In this document: in pieces, positions 22,398-33,063 of the stretch
Position numbering within the stretch: position 1 is the stretch's first letter
Layout: each line of letters starts with the position of its first letter
Assembly (NCBI GenBank): GCA_003313425.1
Contig: NHZP01000056.1
Coordinates: forward strand, 124,001 to 188,000
From: Pseudopyrenochaeta lycopersici
Taxonomy: Eukaryota; Ascomycota; Dothideomycetes; Pleosporales; Pseudopyrenochaetaceae
Reading direction: 5' to 3'
Length of the DNA: 64,000 nt
Program-made: the position numbers and the translations under genes
Notes under the pieces: model-generated
Seen by the model: only the letters and a program-made list of their open reading frames with translations
The model's database searches: none
What the model was told of the DNA's origin: nothing

Positions 22398-22404
22398 TAC
22401 TGTA

Positions 22405-23440
22405 AGTTTGCGAATCCCAACCCATGCCTGCATCCTCGCTCATCGATCACGGCATCCCAAATCGGCCCGCCATGCTTTTTGGGCGTTGACCCGTCCAATG
22501 AATCTATCTCCTCTCTATATCGATTTAGTCCGCCGGCCATTGCCAAGTCGATTCGCATAAAGACGGCACCTCAACCATCCCCGCAAACCTTCTCTCGCTA
22601 TCGTTTACAAGCAGCCAGCCTCAGGGCCGAATGTGGAAACGAAGCCGTCTTCGAGGACACCGGCAGATGAAAGTAGTCTTGTCACTGCTGATTCCCTCCT
22701 TGAACTAGTTTCACGTTAACAACAGAGCCTATTCAGAAGTGCGGATCTCGGCGCCGGAATGGCCATCGCGGAAGAGGAAACTAACTCAGTACTCAGGTCC
22801 AGAACTCTCAAACACAAGTCGTGATAAAGACAAGAGCCTCGCCATCTGCAGAGATATCACCTCGGCGCCGAATTTGGAATTGTTGAACGCTGCTCCACAG
22901 GCATCTTTCATGTATAAAGAGCTACCCCGGATTATTAGGGTGAAGCCTGCATTAGCTTTTTGACGTGCATTTCGGAAGGATTGGTACGATGCCTCGCTTG
23001 CACCAGATCAAAACGGCGATCGTTCTTCTGCCCTGACCGGACTGAGCGCAGCGAGGATCCGAATCGGCCCTCATGTCGTTCAGGAACGCGTGTTCCAAAA
23101 GAAGCAGTCATGACGTCGAACAGAAAGTTCATTCTAGGTTCAAGATCAATACTAATAGGTTTCAGGTCACGAGCACTCCACCAAAAAGGGTACCTTTTGC
23201 GAAGGTTGCTCTCATCAGAAAAAGTACCGACATGCAATCGCACCATGAATAACAACACTCTGTGTATGGGTGAGACGGCCGGCGCTTCTGGGCGCAGTAT
23301 CGGGCAAGAAGAGTTGTCGATCAGGCGATGAGCTAGCATTTGGGTGCGCCTTCCGGTAATATCCAACCACCGGCGAGTGTGTAGACCGTCTGCGCCGGAG
23401 ACCTCCTGGGTACAAGGAATAAGTACATCCAGATGACATC
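22405..23440. other. Unassigned sequence right of Tc1-A
   Basis: The composition is GC-balanced and unlike the AT-rich relics. Several overlapping open frames of 70-200 codons exist on both strands, but none has a motif I recognise and all have stops, so I do not call a gene. It may be the remnant of a host gene displaced by rearrangement. Confidence 0.35.
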
Positions 23441-23449
23441 CGGGGCCTT

Positions 23450-23580
23450 CTAAAGCGCCTCGAAGTGGTGTTTGTAGTGCGATGGAGGACAGTAGCGGCG
23501 TAGTATACTGGCGCGTCGTCGAGCTTTGCGTAGTATCTAGCAAGTTTAGCGTAGGCGAGGCTCACGTTTAGCATGAGACG
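23450..23580 (-). pseudogene. hAT transposase fragment
   Basis: The minus strand reads LAYAKLARYYAKLDDAPVYYAATVLH, the segment just before the hATC domain in hAT transposases (compare the AWKKLRKYYVKLDDSPAYYT segment of hAT-B). Only about 40 codons can be traced. Confidence 0.6.
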
Positions 23581-23621
23581 CTGTCAGATCGTTAGAATCA
23601 ACTACAGAAGGGATCTGCAAG

Positions 23622-23690
23622 GCTAGTGAGATTTGTCCCCAAGGTTTTGAGATTTGTCCCCAAAATGAGATTTGTCCCCAACGCTAGCCA
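23622..23690. repeat. Triple TGAGATTTGTCCCCAA repeat with inverted flanks
   Basis: Three copies of GAGATTTGTCCCC start at about 23628, 23649 and 23667, enclosed by GGCTAG on the left and CTAGCC on the right. A single copy with the same flanking motif occurs in inverse orientation at 51779-51806. It lies just outside the MULE relic and may be its terminus. Confidence 0.6.
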
Positions 23691-23796
23691 TAACTCTACT
23701 AGCGCAAAAAAATAAATTACAAAACGCCATGTAGCGACACTTCGACGTCTTCAGTGGCTCAAACTATCAACTTTGTCTCATTGAATCTATCCTCTA

Positions 23797-25165
23797 TTGA
23801 CGTCGTTTTCTCTTGCGCGGGCTGAGATCTTTCCAAGCTTCAGAAGCCGTCGCTGCTGCAGCACGCTTAGGACGCTGTCTTGGTACATCCCGAAGCTCGA
23901 GCAGAGAATTTTGCGCATTGACTTGCGCGAAACTCTCTGCGTAGAAAGCTTCCATGTCTCCAAAGTGATAGTTCCATGCCATTGCGGGGGTACAGGAAGC
24001 AAACAGCCCTTGTGTAGCGAGCGCCATATTCCGTGCTTCAACCAACTCTGCAGGATCATCTTCCTGCCCCGTCTCTGCCAGGAAGTTAATCGCTGAGATC
24101 ATGTCATTACACCATATAGAACGGGCTGACACCTTCGACGTTCGATGTCGGCTAGGAACTCTTCCAATGACGGTGGTTGCCAAGCAGGAGGTGGACCCAT
24201 AGTGACAGAAACAGCAACAGCTACAGGCGGAGACAAACGGAGGGAGGAGGGAGGAGGAGGTATAAGAGCAGGTGCAGGGATCGATACAGATACACAGGTA
24301 GTCATAGGATTTACACTTGGCATAGATGTAGGAATCGACACGGTAACAGAGGTGTTTACTTGTCGCAGGGCTTCAGCGAGTGTTTGACCCTGAGGTTGGA
24401 GGTGAGGTGGGAAGTGAGGAACAGAAGGCGGCACGCGTCGTTCGAAAGCTGATGGATCTTGTCGAGTTGATGCCTCGTTCCTCCTCAGCCCACCTCTTGT
24501 TGAGCGGTGAGAGGCTCTAGAACAGACTGATGTGGCCTTGGAGACAGGCAGATTGACGGCCCTTGCTCACGTTGATACCGCCAGTGGTCATCGTAGAGAT
24601 GGTTCAGTCGTAACGTTGAACCAGATCTCCTCACGTCTTGCAGCGTATGGCGACACGGAAGGCCGTTTGTTTTCTCGAACAGGCCCGAACAAGGATGTCC
24701 GCCCCGACGCTCTCTCTGCTCCTTCTGGCGCAGCAGATCCTGTTGCCTAATGCGCTCGATCGCCGGTGGCGTCAGGATGTTATGGATGCCAGGAGGCAGG
24801 AATGGCATTGCCTCTAGCTTATGCCCGAACTTGACGCTATGTTTGGAGGAAGCAAGTTCCTTTCTGTACTTATTGTATTGACTCCTGACCATTTGCTCAA
24901 TCCTCCCTACAACGCGCAGCAAGTCGCCTCTTGAAGTCATGAGGTAGTCCTTCAGGACCTTGTGCATTCCTTCAACGGGCGAACTTGTGATGGCGTTATA
25001 GTGTCGGTGGTGAGAAGTCCAAGCAGCTGCCCACTCGGTGCGTGTAAGGTATTGATTGTCTTGCAGGTATCTGCAGAGTTCCTGCTGGTGGCTGTAGTCT
25101 TTAAGCAGATCGTTCCACTTCAGCTGGAACTCCAGTGGTCTCTTTGCGTAGACGAGCTGCCCTAG
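23797..25165 (-). pseudogene. Mutator-like (MULE) transposase C-terminal relic
   Basis: Reading 25165 downward: QLVYAKRPLEFQLKWNDLLK, then WAAAWTSHHRHYNAITSSPV, EGMHKVLKDYLMTSRGDLL, and a SWIM-type zinc-binding motif (CSGLFEKTNGLPCRHTL, about 24660-24700). These are the C-terminal blocks of fungal MULE transposases. A proline-rich linker (PPSVPHFPPHLQPQGQTLAE, about 24360-24440) and a tail ending ASEAWKDLSPRKRKRRQ follow, spread over three frames, so there are at least two frameshifts. The DDE catalytic part is missing; the 5' side joins an AA11-like gene fragment. Confidence 0.72.
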
Positions 25166-25394
25166 TTAGTTCTGCAAGCAACTTTTTTAGAGGACGGCTT
25201 CCCTTAAAGTCTCTTGGGCGATTGGCATGGGGCATACCTGAGTATCGATATCGGGCATGCGTTGCGGAAGCAGTAGGCTTTCTTGCTTTGACGGCTATGG
25301 CTAATGCGCACATGTAAGTACTCGTCCATAGAGCACTTTGATGGCAGCTACGCATCTTCATGATAGTAGCAGCAGCAATGCGAAGATTGTATTG

Positions 25395-26126
25395 ACTGAC
25401 AAAGTCACTCCCAGGTCGCTCTGGTATCCCCGGCCTTTGGGTGGCGTCAAGGAAGCAAATGCATTTTCTACTCGGCCAGATCCACAACTAAACTTTCCCC
25501 TGGGATGTTGCGATAAAGACGGCGGTCCCACGCTACTGGATCCAGGTCTCTGCCGTGGCCATCTCGATCTCTTCGATCGGGAGGAGCCACAGGTGGTTTG
25601 GACAGCTGGTCAGGAGGCTTACTTCCAGTTATCTGACTACACCTACTCCTCGAATGCACAGGGCTCCACCCATGATGGTGGCAGCTACCAAGTAGGATTT
25701 TCGGTAGATCGAGGGTTAACATGGAAAGCTGCAGCCTCGTTCTTCGGCAATTGCCCGCGTGGTGGAGGCGACGGGTCCCCAGAATTCCAGACCTTTGACT
25801 TTGGGGTTCCACTTGGGGTTCCAGAGGGAAACGCCTTATTTGTGTGGGTTTGGCTTAATCGGGAGCACGAGTCCTACGTGAATTGTGCCAAGGTTCGCAT
25901 CGGCTCCGGACAGAACAACAAAACATCTACATTAAGACCGTTAAAGGCAAGCCAAACCCCAGTAACGCTTGATACCTCAGAGGTCTCTCAAACACCGTTA
26001 CAGCCAAGGAAAAACTTTGGCACAAATGAGCAGCCTCTACAAAGGCGTTTGAGCGACGTATGCACATGGGATTCGGCACCGATCATGGAAACTGTTGACA
26101 AGTCTAGGAAGTACGGTGATATCTGA
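25395..26126 (+). pseudogene. AA11-type lytic polysaccharide monooxygenase-like protein, N-terminally truncated
   Basis: From about 25395 the frame reads PRSLWYPRPLGGVKEANAF, then FPLGCCDKDGGPT...GLCRGH and the core GSTHDGGSYQVGFSVDRGLT, FFGNCPRG, GNALFVWVWLNREHESYVNC. These match the conserved blocks of AA11 chitin-active copper oxygenases: the second copper His in a TH-GGS-Q motif, a NCP motif and a W-x-W-x-N-R...NCA motif. The signal peptide and mature N-terminal His, needed for the copper brace, are missing because the MULE relic abuts here. Cys expected in GGSCQ is Tyr (GGSYQ), a TGC to TAC change. The C-terminal extension of about 65 residues has no chitin-binding module. Probably non-functional. 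Confidence 0.6.
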
Positions 26127-26760
26127 TCGGAGAGACCGAAATAATAGACTTTCGGTGAGACCGAGAATATCGGATTGACCGTCGGCCAGTCCGAAGAGCT
26201 GAAGTTGAGACCGCAGATATAATGACTAGGCTGCGCTCTGAAGAAAGAGAGAGAGATTACTGAAAAAAGAGAGATAATTCAAAGTCTATTGAGAATTGCA
26301 TCACATGTGCCACCTATTTGAGTACTCAAATCAACACTGCCCACCCGCACAGGCTCCCCCTTGTGGCTGCGAGGAAGATTCCGGAAGATGGAAGAACCCG
26401 CTTCCCCTACAAGCTATTCCAGAGTCATAGCCCGCCTGGCCCGTGTAAGCCGTGTAACAGAGTTTGAGTCACCCTGCAGTGCATTACGTGACACATTCAT
26501 CGTGATCTTTTGCATGTGATGCGCGATAAAAATATCTTTGTTTTTTACTTCAGCCGCGCGCATGGCTGGCAGACAGGGAATCAATTGGCCAGCCACGGCG
26601 CCACAATGGGAGGTCATCAGATGTGACACAGTAATGAACTGATCGTCGTTGTGAATTCAACATATTCGATTGCCATAGTTTCTTTTCCGTCCTCGTTTGA
26701 TATATTATCCTATCTAGCAAATCCGATGCTTCGGCAGCTGACAAGCCTTCAACATGTGCC
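26127..26760. other. Intergenic, short GAGACCGA repeats, promoter of the rhodopsin-like gene
   Basis: GAGACCGA-like units recur at about 26130, 26152 and 26206, followed by a GA-rich stretch near 26240-26275. No coding region is recognised. The last 200 bp should hold the promoter of the gene starting at 26761; no clear TATA was seen. Confidence 0.4.
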
Positions 26761-27904
26761 ATGGTCGACCTAACACCCCCTCCAGATGGGAACACGACCA
26801 TCGCGCCTTTAGTAAATATAATTTGTACTGTCGTTCTTTTCGTAGCGGTGGTCATATACAGCCTTCGTATCTACGTTCGGTTCAGGAACTTATCACTTGA
26901 GGATTACATCATTTCGGTTGCTCTAGTAAGAATAAGATAGCAACAATCCTGCAAATTTAGAGTGAATCTAACACCTTCTCAGGCAATCTCTCTAACGGAA
27001 CGCGCCATCGTTTGGCAAGCATCTCGATACGGATATGGCCGTCACAACTACTACGTCTCTGCCGAGAATAGAACTATCGTGTTTCGCTACATGTTCGGCG
27101 TCGTAATCGTAGGAATTTGGTCAGCGACTCTCGTTCGAGTATCGGTTGCCTTGATGCTGCTGAGACTCAAAGATACGCGGACCTGGAAACTGTTACTAAG
27201 AACAACCATCGCTATCCAAATTGGCACAACTGTGGGCGTCAATGTCTGCCAGTTACTGCAGTGCCACCCCATTCGTGCAATGTGGGATATGGTTCCCAAC
27301 GCCCAGTGTTGGACCGCCCGTCAGATGGCAATATATGGATACGTGCAAGCAAGTAAGTCACTACCACAAAACCTTTCCAACTTTTACTTATCTTCCTTCT
27401 GTAGGCCTAGGCGCCGCATGCGACATACTCTTCACCATAATGCTAATCTCCCTCATCTGGACGCTCCACCGAAAGCACTCCGAGAAGATACTTCTCGGAT
27501 GTCTGATGAGCCTAGGCATATTTGCCAGCGCAGCTGCGATAGTTAAGATTGTATACATGCGCATGTACGATTTGCAAGGTGACAGTCTACGGTCAGTGAT
27601 CATTATTTCGCTATTAGTAAGTATTGAGGAGGCCGTTGGCATCATTGCGGCTTGCTCGCCGTATCTGAAGAACATGGTGGCGAGCTGGCTAGGTTTTCTA
27701 GGCGTAAAGTTTCAGAGGGGTTCTGTGTGGTATTGGACGAATTTTGTGTATAAGAGCAGGGCTGCGGAGCCTACTGGCTCGGCTGTGGAGATATGGGGCG
27801 GAGCTGAGAGTGTCGAGCGTACTGGAAGCAAGAGGAGTGCAATTACCACGGAGGATTGGAGGTTGGACCTATATGCGTTGTCTAATCGCGACGGAAGTGT
27901 ATGA
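26761..27904 (+). CDS. Fungal rhodopsin-domain integral membrane protein, three exons
   Basis: Exons 26761-26925, 26983-27352 and 27405-27904 join in frame through introns of 57 nt (26926-26982, CTAACA branch) and 52 nt (27353-27404, GTAAGT donor) to give 344 residues. Seven hydrophobic segments can be traced: LVNIICTVVLFVAVVIYSL, the SVALAISLTERA region, YMFGVVIVGIWSATLVRVSV, LLLRTTIAIQIGTTVGVNVC, LGAACDILFTIMLISLIWTL, CLMSLGIFASAAAIVKIVYM and VIIISLLVSIEEAVGIIAAC. The loop CQLLQCHPIRAMWDM...CWTA and the closing IIAACSPYLKNM are typical of the fungal rhodopsin-domain family of PTH11-like or uncharacterised membrane proteins. No stops or RIP signs. The ligand is unknown. Its stop is 5 bp from an LTR fragment. 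Confidence 0.88.
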
Positions 27905-27909
27905 GAACT

Positions 27910-28036
27910 TGTCAGATAAAATGCGTTATCTGGTGCGATAGGATTATAATTGAACGAGATAATCGATTGGGTGGTCAAAAATATGATGATTGTATCTGTG
28001 TGTTTTTGTTCCTTGTTATTTTTCATTTTTTATGTA
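27910..28036 (+). repeat. LTR 5' fragment next to the rhodopsin-like gene
   Basis: Begins TGTCAGATAAAATGC, exactly as the solo LTR at 48460, then shows the T-rich stretch and TTTTTATGTA seen in the Copia LTRs, where it is cut by the Tc1-B insertion at TA. The other half of the LTR was not found. Confidence 0.5.
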
Positions 28037-29303
28037 CAGTCACTCTGGGAAAGTTTGAGTTGCTAAGCGAGATCGCTTAACACGCTGCGCACAACCAGCT
28101 CATTTAAGCCAGTACTACCAATGCCACCACGTCGTCAATTTGGCGCAGAAATCTCAGGAAATGCCCGCCGAGGGCCTAATTTAACGCCTTTGCAGCGACA
28201 AGCAATCATCTCTAAAGCTGAGGCTGGTGTTTCAGTTGCAGACCTTGTGGTTGAGTTCAAGCGTTCACCAAATTGCATCCGCACCACTATTCGACTTGGT
28301 CGAACACGAACAACACGAGATGAAGCTCCTCGTTCTGGGCGTCCGCCAGCTCTATCGCCTCATCAGAAAAGGATCATCTATCGCAAAGCGCGCGCCCAGC
28401 CTAAGATTAAGTACTCAGAGCTTGCTCAAGCTAGTGTAGTCATATATCCAGATGGGACATCCTCAAAGTCAGTCAGCCACAGCACATTATATGAGACACT
28501 TAAAAGCCAAGGTCTCACTAAACATCGCTGTAAAAAGCGCCCTCGGCTGTCTGAACGTCATGCTCAGCAGCGTCGTGCGTTCTGTAGGACCTATTCAAAC
28601 TTTCAGTGGCATCGCCGCACTCTCAAGTTCTCAGACGAGTGCTCTGTTCAGAAGGGTTCAGGCCACAACCAAGAGTGGTGCTTTCGATTTCCATGGGAGA
28701 AATGGAAAAAAGATATGATTACTCCAGTTAGTACTAGCAGGAGGCCTGCGCAGATGGTGTGGGGGGCTATATGGCTTGATGAACGAGGGCGGGCACGGAG
28801 GAGCAGGCTAGTCATAATGGAGCGCGATCCTAATGCTCCACAAGGTGGCTACTCCACTGAAAGTTACATTCAAGCCTTAACAGAGGGTCTCCTGCCTAGC
28901 CACCAGCGTTCACAGCTCTTTATGCAGGATAACGCGCGTCTCCATACATCAAGAAGGGCAAGGAGCTGGCTAGCTGAGCAGGGTATCAACACTATCATCT
29001 GGCCACCTTACTCACCAGATCTCAACCCAATTGAGCACCTCTGGTGGCACCTTAAGAAGCGCATGAATCGCTTCTATCCTCAATATAACAACTATAGCGT
29101 AGCTGAACAAGAGTGGGATGGTTTCTGTAAGGCCTTGAAGAGGTGCTGGCGCAGTATACCTAGTAACCCCATCAAGGCGCTGATTTTGAGTATGCCTCGC
29201 CGGATTCAAGCCTGCAAAATAGCGCGCGGCTGGCAGACGAAGTACTAGCTACCCAGCTATCTCCTCAAATAAAAAAATCAGTCTCTTTATCGCGTTTGAG
29301 GCT
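28037..29303 (+). mobile_element. Tc1/mariner element (Tc1-B), right end missing
   Basis: The left end CAGTCACTCTGGGAAAGTTT begins at 28037 after TA (28035-28036) and resembles the Tc1-A terminus. No matching inverted repeat is present to the right; the sequence passes into hAT-D at about 29304, so the right TIR is lost. The transposase gene itself is complete. Confidence 0.7.
28121..29248 (+). CDS. Tc1-type transposase, full-length open frame (Tc1-B)
   Basis: An uninterrupted 375-residue frame (MPPRRQFGAEISGNARRGPN...). The N-terminal half has two helix-turn-helix regions (QRQAIISKAEAGVSVADLVV, and LSPHQKRIIYRKARAQPKIK) with an AT-hook-like RSGRPPAL linker. The DDE domain has FSDECSV, MQDNARLH and SPDLNPIEHLWWHLKKRMNR; 34 residues separate the second Asp from the Glu, so it is DD34E as in Tc1. 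It ends ARGWQTKY like the broken copy at 19339-20466. No stops. The protein could be active, but its own element lacks one terminal repeat; it might act on related copies. Confidence 0.92.
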   Translation: MPPRRQFGAEISGNARRGPNLTPLQRQAIISKAEAGVSVADLVVEFKRSPNCIRTTIRLGRTRTTRDEAPRSGRPPALSPHQKRIIYRKARAQPKIKYSELAQASVVIYPDGTSSKSVSHSTLYETLKSQGLTKHRCKKRPRLSERHAQQRRAFCRTYSNFQWHRRTLKFSDECSVQKGSGHNQEWCFRFPWEKWKKDMITPVSTSRRPAQMVWGAIWLDERGRARRSRLVIMERDPNAPQGGYSTESYIQALTEGLLPSHQRSQLFMQDNARLHTSRRARSWLAEQGINTIIWPPYSPDLNPIEHLWWHLKKRMNRFYPQYNNYSVAEQEWDGFCKALKRCWRSIPSNPIKALILSMPRRIQACKIARGWQTKY

Positions 29304-32154
29304 ATTTTACTCATACATGGGCACCCTAACGCGTTTGCGTAAAACGTTACAATGTTTAACGCGTTAAGGATCCTTATATTGTTTATATTGTTATATCGTT
29401 TTGGTGTTGTTAAAACGTTTTAACGATATAAGAACGATACAAGCTAGGCCAAGCATCTAGACGCGCGAACCTGGCCAATCACATTGCACTAGGTCGACCG
29501 AGTGTAATGTGATTGGCTCGTTTGCTCCATCACTCCTCAGCTGAGCCCCACGCCGTTTTTTTTCTAAAAGTCTCTTTCAAATAGCTTCGAACTTTCAAAT
29601 CTAACCTCATACAACATCAGTTGCTTTGTCCACTTACCCTACTACCATCAATATGTCATCAGATATCTCGTCTTTGACCGGTTCGTCCAACCCGACATGT
29701 AGACCTTCAACGCCGCCCCATTTTAACGCGGTAATACGCACAGAAAGCGTAACATCGGAAACTCAGAAGCGTAAGCGGTATAAGACCCAGTACACATGCA
29801 GATCCTGCGATGCATGGGTTAGTTTTTATCGGGTCAACACTATTAACTATGTCATCTCACGACACCCGTTTCCGGCAGCCTCATCTCAAGCGTCCTAATT
29901 AACGCAGCTGGAGATTACGACTATGTTAACGTCTATGTTAACGTCTATGACATCCTATGGTGCTCTCCGCAACGGTTTTAATGAGCAGAAGTATCGCGAG
30001 GCTCTCATCGGACTGCTTACTCGACGTCAATTGCCCTTTTCTGCAGTAGAATGGAGTGAGCTGAAGGATATAATGCTCGCTGGCAACCATGCGATTGAGG
30101 ACCTACTTATTACATCTCGGCGTACAGCAGTGCGACATATCGCTTCGAATTACATACTCTATCGCGAGCAGCTTAAGGCTAATCTCTTATCAGCGAGAGG
30201 GCCTATCCATATCTCCTCTGACCTGTGGACATCGCCACATCGATCAGCTCTCCTCGCAGTATGCGCACAGTGGGTCGCCAGCGACTACACCCTCCAGAAG
30301 GCTCTTTTAGCACTGCCAGAATGTCGATATTCCCACTCTGGAGAGAAGCAGGCGCAGCTTATCCTTAAGACTCTCGAAACCTTTGACATCCAGAGCCGAA
30401 TCGGCTATCATACCAGCGACAATGCGTCCTCGAACGACACCTGCCTAGAGTGTCTCGAATCCCTACTGTGGGATAAGTATGCAGTTAGTTTGCAGCTTTT
30501 TAAGCTTAAATTTAGACTTAATTTAAGCTCAAACTCCGTGCTAACTTTAGGTAGGTTGAATTCAGCGCTAAACGACGCCGTATACGCTGCATCGCACATA
30601 TTATCAATCTCTCCCTTCAAGCCTTCTTACTTGCGTCCTCAAAGGAGGCTCTTATTACTGCTCTCGCCGCCACCGCTGATGCGTTTGGAGAAGAGCTCGC
30701 ACAGTTTTCTAAAGTCCTTAACTCTTAACAACGGAGGCTCCAAGAAGAGCGCCAGGATTCATCCGAAGCACGCCAGAACCAGCCTATGCAACGCCCTACC
30801 TAGAGAAGAGGCAGTTAGTGCAGCCAAATCTTAGTTGACGATGAATTCTCTGGTATCCAGAATATACCTACATTGCGTAAAATCCATCGGTTATGCGTCT
30901 GGTTATATAGCTCAACCCTGCACGCTAATGCCTAGGAGGATGCAGTAGGTCTACAGTTAGGTATTGACAACAAAACCAGATAGTCATCTTGGTATCAGGT
31001 CATTGATCGAGTCCTTAAGAAGGTTAACAATATCAAGCTCTTTATGCTTAAGTACGCAGACGAGCTTGGCGACATTTGTCTTAACAATGACGATTAGGAT
31101 ATACTTGAGAAATCACATACATTCTTACAACCGTTTGCTTCAGCTACCCTCTATAAAGAAGGCGAAAAAGCCTCTATCTTAGCGTCGCTCCTCCTAATGG
31201 ATTCCCTTCTTGTTCATTATAAGCAAAACAAGGTAGGCTTAGCACTCTGCTAGAGTCCGTTACTAACAGTTCGCTAGACGCACTACTCTCAACCCGAATA
31301 TAACGACCCCCGCATGCTCTAAGCTATTAAGATGGGATAGTTCGTACTGGACAAATACTACAACATGACCGATGAAACTCCTGTGTATGCGGCCGCTCTC
31401 CTCCTCAATCCCAACTGCTGAGTCGCCTATCTTTAGAAGAACTGGCCAAAGAAATGGCATAAGCCCGCAATTACGGCTGCCCGTAGTATTTAGGAGGCAG
31501 AATTTAAGGATAGACTCTCTTCAGATCGTCCTACTAGTTCTGACGCTACGCCGCCTCCCTCTAAGCGCCGTGGTGTTGTCCTTGATCAGCTTTTGAGGTC
31601 AATGGAGGCTATAACGAGCGATTCTCATATTAACGATGATTTTATGACCTTTATTAAGCAGCCTACCTTTCGTATTGATTGCACACCTCTTGAATGGTGG
31701 TGCAAGGAGGACCAGAGACGACGCTATCCCCAACTTAGCCATATAGCAATAACGATACTCTCTATCCCACTAGAGTCATTAGAACCAGAGCGTACCTTCT
31801 CCGGTACGAGAAGGACATGTTTATAGGATCGATCTCGTCTCAAATACCAAAACATCTAGAGAATCGAGTGCATCGGTAGCTGGCTACGAGAGGGTCATAT
31901 CCTGCCCATTTCTACTAATAGAATGGGTATGCCCATAGGGCCAGTACTAGAGAACGAACTAGAGGAGATTGACGACGATACTGCGGATCAAATTGAGTGG
32001 GTGTAAAGTGTATATAGCTGTTTGATGTTATATCGTTTTTATATCGTTTATATCGTTTAACGATTAAACGTTTTAAGTTAGAGCGTTTTCCCTTAAAACG
32101 TTTTAGCTTTCAGGAAAAACGATATAAAACGATATGCCCATGTATGGTCTGGAA
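29304..32154 (+). mobile_element. hAT-family element (hAT-D), RIP-damaged
   Basis: The ends share an inverted CATACATGGGCA (29312-29323 and 32135-32146), and a GCTATTTT motif further out (29301-29308 and 32154-32161) is also mirrored. Both subterminal regions are full of ATATCGTTTT/AAAACGTTTTA repeats. No perfect 8-bp target duplication was found, so the exact ends are approximate. Confidence 0.62.
29653..32005 (+). pseudogene. hAT transposase pseudogene of hAT-D
   Basis: The ATG at 29653 starts a Ser/Thr-rich N-terminus and a degenerate BED finger (YTCRSCDAWV...ISRHP). The catalytic region is open from 29923 (SSDLWTSPHRSALLAVCAQW). An intron-like segment 30484-30554 (GTTAGT donor, GCTAAC branch) restores the frame into the RIRCIAHIINLSLQAFLLAS block. 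The middle part (30720-31500) has numerous stops, many TAG/TAA in place of CAG/CAA/TGG. The hATC domain follows (YPQLSHIAITILSIPLESLE, ERTFSGTRRT, 31720-31830) and the frame ends QIEWV at about 32003. Confidence 0.75.
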
Positions 32155-32156
32155 AA

Positions 32157-32935
32157 TAGCTGACATTTTCTATATCAGACATAGTCGAGAATGCGAGACC
32201 AGATGTGTAGTGTATTACGTCACTAGCTCGTGTCATAGTGAATTCATGCCACACGTTACTGTTTTCCAAGTATCGATTAATCAAATCGGGTTGTAGTCTA
32301 GCCGGAAAACCATGCTCGAGTGCATATGTACCTGCTTGCACTGAGGGTTTGTGTCCTGTCTGAAAGGCAAGAAGCCGGAGAAAGCCGTTGTAATCTTTAG
32401 GTGTATTAGGGTCGAATGGTGCAACCAGAGTAGGCATATGCTTCTTAGCAATGCTAACGGTTACCTGTCGGTACGTACTTGTGTTGAGTGGGATTGGAGA
32501 CCCTTGGGCTATCTTTTTAAAGCTGGTATGGGCCAAGCTGCTAGTAAAGCATCCCGAGGTGTCATCGTGAGTTGCGAATAGGTAAGGGTTCGATGGACAA
32601 TTAGGCACAGTACTCATTCGGCGACTAACGAAATCTCGAAATGGTCAAATATACACGATATATGCTAGCAGCAGCTTTTGGACCACGAAGCAAGGCGATC
32701 GTACAATATAGAACGAGTTATTAGTGTTTGTGTTGGCCTTATTGTACGCAAAGACAAGGATCATTTTGCCTTTGTACAAAAAGACGTTTCGCTGCACAGC
32801 TACTGTGTCTGCCCAACGTATCATTCGAAGCTTTTCCCGTCTTGCTGGCATGCCGGTAGGCTCTACCAAGCGATGCTCTAAAGCATTAGTGCATCAGAAG
32901 AGGGCGTTGCCCTACATTCATTACTATCCTTAAAG
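32157..32935 (-). pseudogene. Second, partial copy of the OrsD/recombinase-like protein
   Basis: Matches the C-terminal third of the protein at 33064-36264: PTGMPARREKLRMIRW, IVRSPCFVVQKLLLAYIVYI, then STYRQVTVSIAKKHMPTLVA and LLAFQTGHKPSVQAGTYALE, GFPARLQPDLINRYLENSNV. A TAG or frame break at about 32645 separates two pieces. hAT-D lies against its 3' side and the upstream part is missing. The same strand and tandem position suggest a former direct duplication. Confidence 0.72.
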
Positions 32936-33063
32936 CTGTTCGGATGGTTAAATTACGCTACAACTGATATAAAATATAAGAAATAGCTTCTACTTTCTAT
33001 TTCTATAGCTAAACTATACATCTTACTATTCAACTACGTAATACATTCTCGACTCTGACTTCG

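Larger units (their letters stand above)
19201..22402 (-). mobile_element. Tc1/mariner element (Tc1-A), split by a pogo insertion
   Basis: The left end CAGTCACATGAATAAAGTTT begins at 19201 after TA (19199-19200). The right end, read inward, is CAGTACTAGTAACAAAGTTT, with its first three bases at 22400-22402 followed by TA (22403-22404) and the remainder at 20520-20547. The 1850-bp P2 copy 2 plus one TA duplication interrupts it 3 bp from the terminus. Without the insert the element is about 1350 bp, with TIRs that share the AAAGTTTCTTCCGC block. Confidence 0.82.

Noticed and set aside
22935..23543. 202-codon minus-strand open frame
   Set aside because: No recognisable motif; its start overlaps the hAT fragment in another frame.
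23622..23690. CRISPR-like array
   Set aside because: Only three short repeats with 6-7 bp between them in a eukaryotic context; treated as an element end.
24145..24452. Gly/Arg-rich plus-strand open frames
   Set aside because: Reverse of the Pro-rich linker of the MULE transposase.
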